A DNA stretch of 8,504 nt, from assembly GCA_947375085.1 (NCBI GenBank), contig CANCEQ010000132.1, positions 1-8,504 on the forward strand, given 5' to 3'. Made by a program: the position numbers and the translations under genes. The notes beneath the pieces were generated by a model. It did not search any database. It worked only from the letters and a program-made list of their open reading frames with translations, and had not been told where the DNA came from. Shown here piece after piece: positions 6,322 to 8,504 of the stretch (within the stretch, counting starts at the first letter, position 1; each line of letters begins with the position of its first letter). This DNA comes from Flavobacteriales bacterium. Its GTDB lineage: Bacteria; Bacteroidota; Bacteroidia; Flavobacteriales; Crocinitomicaceae.

Positions 6322-7577
6322 ACAGAAAACTAATTTTTAGTATTGCAAAGGCATTGATGCTGGCTCGTTGGAAACAAACGATGGTAGCGGCTGTTGGAGT
6401 AACTTTTAGTATCACAATGTTTGTCACTTTACTTGGTTTTATGAATGGACTAAACGATTTGTTAGACAATCTGATTTTAAATCGAACACCCCATATTCGT
6501 TTGTACAATGAGATAAAACCGACTAAAATTCAACCTATTGATAAAGACAACTCTTTTAAAGAGTCGCATAATTTTGTAGAATCTATTAAACCAAACGGTG
6601 GACGATTGGAAATTTACAACAATGGCGCCATTATGAATTTGCTAAAAAATGATGATCGTGTTCTTGGTTACTCACCTAAAATAACAACTCAAGTTTTCTA
6701 CAATGTAGGTGCTATCGATATGAATGGCGTTATTAACGGAATTGATCCAGAAGCTGAAAATCGATTGTTTGCTTTCCACGAATATGTTACTACTGGCAAT
6801 TTTATGGATATCAAAACGATTCCAAATAGTATCATTTTAGGGAAAGTGGCTGCACAAAAAATGTTGGCTGAAATAGGTGATGTTATTCAAGTGACTACTC
6901 CTCGTGGAGCTCGAATGCAATTAAAAGTGGTTGGCTTTTTCGAATCAGGATTACAGGATATTGATAAAGTTCAAAGTTATGCTTCCATTGCTACTGCTCA
7001 AAAATTAATGGGGAAAACAAATAGCTATATTACGGATATTCAGATTAAATTAAATGATATGGCGAATGCGCCTCAAATGGCGAAAGAATATAGTAAACTA
7101 TTTGAGGTAGATGCAGTTGATATTCAAACAGCGAATGCTCAATTTGAAACAGGAAGTGGTATCCGTACCTTGATTTCTTATGCTGTTGGAATTACTTTAT
7201 TAATTGTTGCTGGCTTTGGAATTTATAACATCTTGAATATGATGATTTTCGAAAAAATGGATTCAATTGCTATTTTAAAAGCGACCGGATTTTCAGGAAA
7301 CGAAGTGAAAAATGTATTCATTATGATTGGTTTAGCAATTGGTGTTGTAGGTGGAATGTTCGGACTCTTATTTGGATTTATATTCTCGTTCATTATCGAC
7401 AACTTACCATTTAATACCGCCGCAATGCCAAATATCACCACATTTCCAGTGAATTATGATATAAAATTCTATCTCATTGGAACGATATTTTCAATTGTAA
7501 CCACCTATTTAGCGGGTTATTTTCCAGCTAAAAAAGCAAGTAAAGTAGATCCTGTTGTCATTATTAGAGGAAAATAA
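6318..7577 (+). CDS. ABC transporter permease, MacB/FtsX type
   Basis: The 419-residue inner-membrane protein has the MacB/LolE architecture. TM1 is at about residues 21-43. A large periplasmic domain spans about 45-280 (SPKITTQVFYNVGAIDMNGVINGID; ILGKVAAQKMLAEIGDVIQV). Three further TM helices lie at about 285-310, 332-360 and 384-402. The coupling-helix region between TM2 and TM3 reads MMIFEKMDSIAILKATGFSG, the typical FtsX-family signature. The C-terminus FPAKKASKVDPVVIIRGK is equally typical. The ATPase is not fused, unlike classical MacB, but is encoded next door. Such permeases use ATP hydrolysis to drive mechanotransmission in the periplasm, moving peptides, lipoproteins, glycolipids or drugs through the adaptor; which substrate applies here is unknown. 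The start is the ATG of the ATGA overlap with the adaptor gene. Confidence 0.93.
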   Translation: MNRKLIFSIAKALMLARWKQTMVAAVGVTFSITMFVTLLGFMNGLNDLLDNLILNRTPHIRLYNEIKPTKIQPIDKDNSFKESHNFVESIKPNGGRLEIYNNGAIMNLLKNDDRVLGYSPKITTQVFYNVGAIDMNGVINGIDPEAENRLFAFHEYVTTGNFMDIKTIPNSIILGKVAAQKMLAEIGDVIQVTTPRGARMQLKVVGFFESGLQDIDKVQSYASIATAQKLMGKTNSYITDIQIKLNDMANAPQMAKEYSKLFEVDAVDIQTANAQFETGSGIRTLISYAVGITLLIVAGFGIYNILNMMIFEKMDSIAILKATGFSGNEVKNVFIMIGLAIGVVGGMFGLLFGFIFSFIIDNLPFNTAAMPNITTFPVNYDIKFYLIGTIFSIVTTYLAGYFPAKKASKVDPVVIIRGK

Positions 7578-7578
7578 G

Positions 7579-8259
7579 ATGAGTCAAATAGTTTTAGAAT
7601 CGAAATCCATTTGTAAAAATTTTCACGACCCTGTGACAATTCAGGTTTTACACGATGTTAATTTTAGCATTGATCGCGGCGAATTTGTTTCCATTATTGG
7701 TAAATCGGGCTGTGGTAAATCAACGTTACTTTATATTCTTTCTACGATGGATACGGATTATGAAGGCGATTTACTCATCGACAACATCAGTATGAAAGGG
7801 AAAAAAGAACACGAATTGGCTAAAGTTCGAAATGAAAAAATAGGGTTCGTTTTCCAATTTCATTACCTATTGAATGAATTTTCTGTCCTTCGAAATGTAA
7901 TGCTGCCTGGATTAAAGCTAGGAAAGTATTCTTCACAACAAATTGAACATCAAGCGATTGAAAAACTGAAGTTATTAGGAATTGAAAAAGAAGCATTAAA
8001 AAAACCAAATCAACTTTCAGGTGGACAAAAACAACGTGTTGCCATTGCTAGAGCTTTAATCAATGAACCGCTTATCATTATGGGAGATGAGCCAACTGGA
8101 AACCTAGATAAAAAGAACAGTGAACTTGTTTTCGATATTTTTAAAGAATTAACATTAGAAACTAAACAAACGTTACTTATTGTGACGCACGATTCAGAAT
8201 TCGCTAGAAAATCCGATCGAATTATTGAAATGGAAGACGGTAAAATTATTCGAATGTGA
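7579..8259 (+). CDS. ABC transporter ATP-binding protein (LolD/MacB type)
   Basis: This 226-residue cytoplasmic ATPase pairs with the upstream permease. All nucleotide-binding motifs are present: Walker A GKSGCGKST (41-49), Q-loop Gln 93 in GFVFQFHYLL, ABC signature LSGGQKQR (146-153), Walker B ending MGDEPTGNLD with catalytic Glu 171, and the H-loop VTHD (His 204). The LLNEFSVLRNVMLP stretch after the Q-loop is typical of the LolD/MacB/FtsE group. A Gly (169) precedes the Walker B Asp where Ala is usual; this should be tolerated. The start is ATG 7579, one base after the permease stop, with AGAGG at 7566-7570 as a plausible ribosome binding site. An upstream TTG at 7555 lies inside the permease and adds unconserved residues. 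This is the last gene of the operon, converging with dprA. Confidence 0.95.
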   Translation: MSQIVLESKSICKNFHDPVTIQVLHDVNFSIDRGEFVSIIGKSGCGKSTLLYILSTMDTDYEGDLLIDNISMKGKKEHELAKVRNEKIGFVFQFHYLLNEFSVLRNVMLPGLKLGKYSSQQIEHQAIEKLKLLGIEKEALKKPNQLSGGQKQRVAIARALINEPLIIMGDEPTGNLDKKNSELVFDIFKELTLETKQTLLIVTHDSEFARKSDRIIEMEDGKIIRM

Positions 8260-8273
8260 TTTTATGTTCTTCT

Positions 8274-8504
8274 TTAAATCACCCGATACTTATTACCCGG
8301 AAGCATTTTAACTGCTCCTACCATCTCTAAATTAAATAACAGCACATTTACCTTTGAAACGGGTGTTTTTGTTTTTAAAGCTAACGTATCGACATTTAAA
8401 TCACCTTCTGATTCTAAAATTGAAATGATTTCTTCTTCCTCTTTTGAAAAATTGGTAAATAGTGCTCGTTGAACAGCTTTGGGTTTGATTTCATCTTTCC
8501 ATTG
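8274..8504 (-). CDS. dprA: DprA (DNA-processing protein A), C-terminal winged-helix part; 5' part beyond window
   Basis: On the - strand an open frame runs in from the right edge and ends with TAA at 8274-8276, giving 76 residues. The visible part is the C-terminal winged-helix domain of DprA: KAVQRALFTNFSKEEEEIIS, then TLALKTKTPVSKVNVLLFNL, then EMVGAVKMLPGNKYRVI. The ending G-x-V-K-x-L-P-G-x-x-Y is characteristic of Bacteroidota DprA. DprA loads RecA onto incoming single-stranded DNA during natural transformation. The Rossmann-like catalytic core lies outside the window, so its integrity is unknown. Only 14 nt separate its stop from that of the convergent ATPase gene, with no recognisable terminator between them. 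Confidence 0.85.
   Translation of the reverse strand, partial: QWKDEIKPKAVQRALFTNFSKEEEEIISILESEGDLNVDTLALKTKTPVSKVNVLLFNLEMVGAVKMLPGNKYRVI

Noticed and set aside
6000..6508. Two - strand open frames under the adaptor and permease genes
   Set aside because: Both are antisense to conserved domains, with no start context or family resemblance.
7555..7578. TTG start extending the ATPase by 8 residues
   Set aside because: It lies within the permease gene; ATG 7579 has a better ribosome-binding context and matches family length.
7223..8008. Two further - strand open frames under the permease and ATPase genes
   Set aside because: They are antisense shadows of membrane-helix and nucleotide-binding coding sequence.
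8349..8356. TACCTTTG promoter-like motif on the + strand
   Set aside because: It sits inside the dprA coding region in antisense orientation, with no + strand gene following within the window and no TTG partner checked as convincing.

Overview
The window looks like a chromosomal segment of an AT-rich member of the Bacteroidota, most likely Flavobacteriales. Four signs point there: a textbook Bacteroidota promoter (TTG, 19 nt, TAnnTTTG) before aspS; a type IX secretion (T9SS) C-terminal sorting domain; a scarcity of Shine-Dalgarno sequences; and three envelope proteins with lipobox-like segments. The genus cannot be fixed from the sequence alone.

Layout, left to right. (1) A HigB-type toxin, cut by the left edge, is followed by its HigA-type antitoxin on the + strand. 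(2) aspS, aspartyl-tRNA synthetase, has its own promoter in the 64-nt gap after higA and a clear intrinsic terminator behind it. (3) A lipoprotein of the YtcJ-like amidohydrolase family has lost several conserved metal-site and catalytic residues and a central block, so it looks like a pseudoenzyme. (4) Convergent to it, on the - strand, lies an unusual protein. It has an N-terminal cysteine motif domain, a central hydrophobic segment that reads like a lipoprotein signal, and a T9SS sorting domain at the C-terminus. (5) A non-coding region of about 270-330 nt separates this gene from the next. It carries three direct copies and one inverted copy of CTTTTGTGTTAAAA-like sequence plus a small perfect hairpin. 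(6) A tight three-gene operon encodes a lipoprotein HlyD/MacA-type adaptor, a MacB/FtsX-type permease and a LolD/MacB-type ATPase. Together they would form a split MacAB/DevBCA-like tripartite ABC exporter or envelope lipoprotein/lipid pump. (7) Convergent to that operon, the 3' end of a dprA gene runs off the right edge.

Most of the window is ordinary housekeeping and envelope content. I see no clear new multi-gene system. The observations most worth following are the degenerate amidohydrolase, the mixed-topology T9SS-domain protein and the intergenic repeat cluster.
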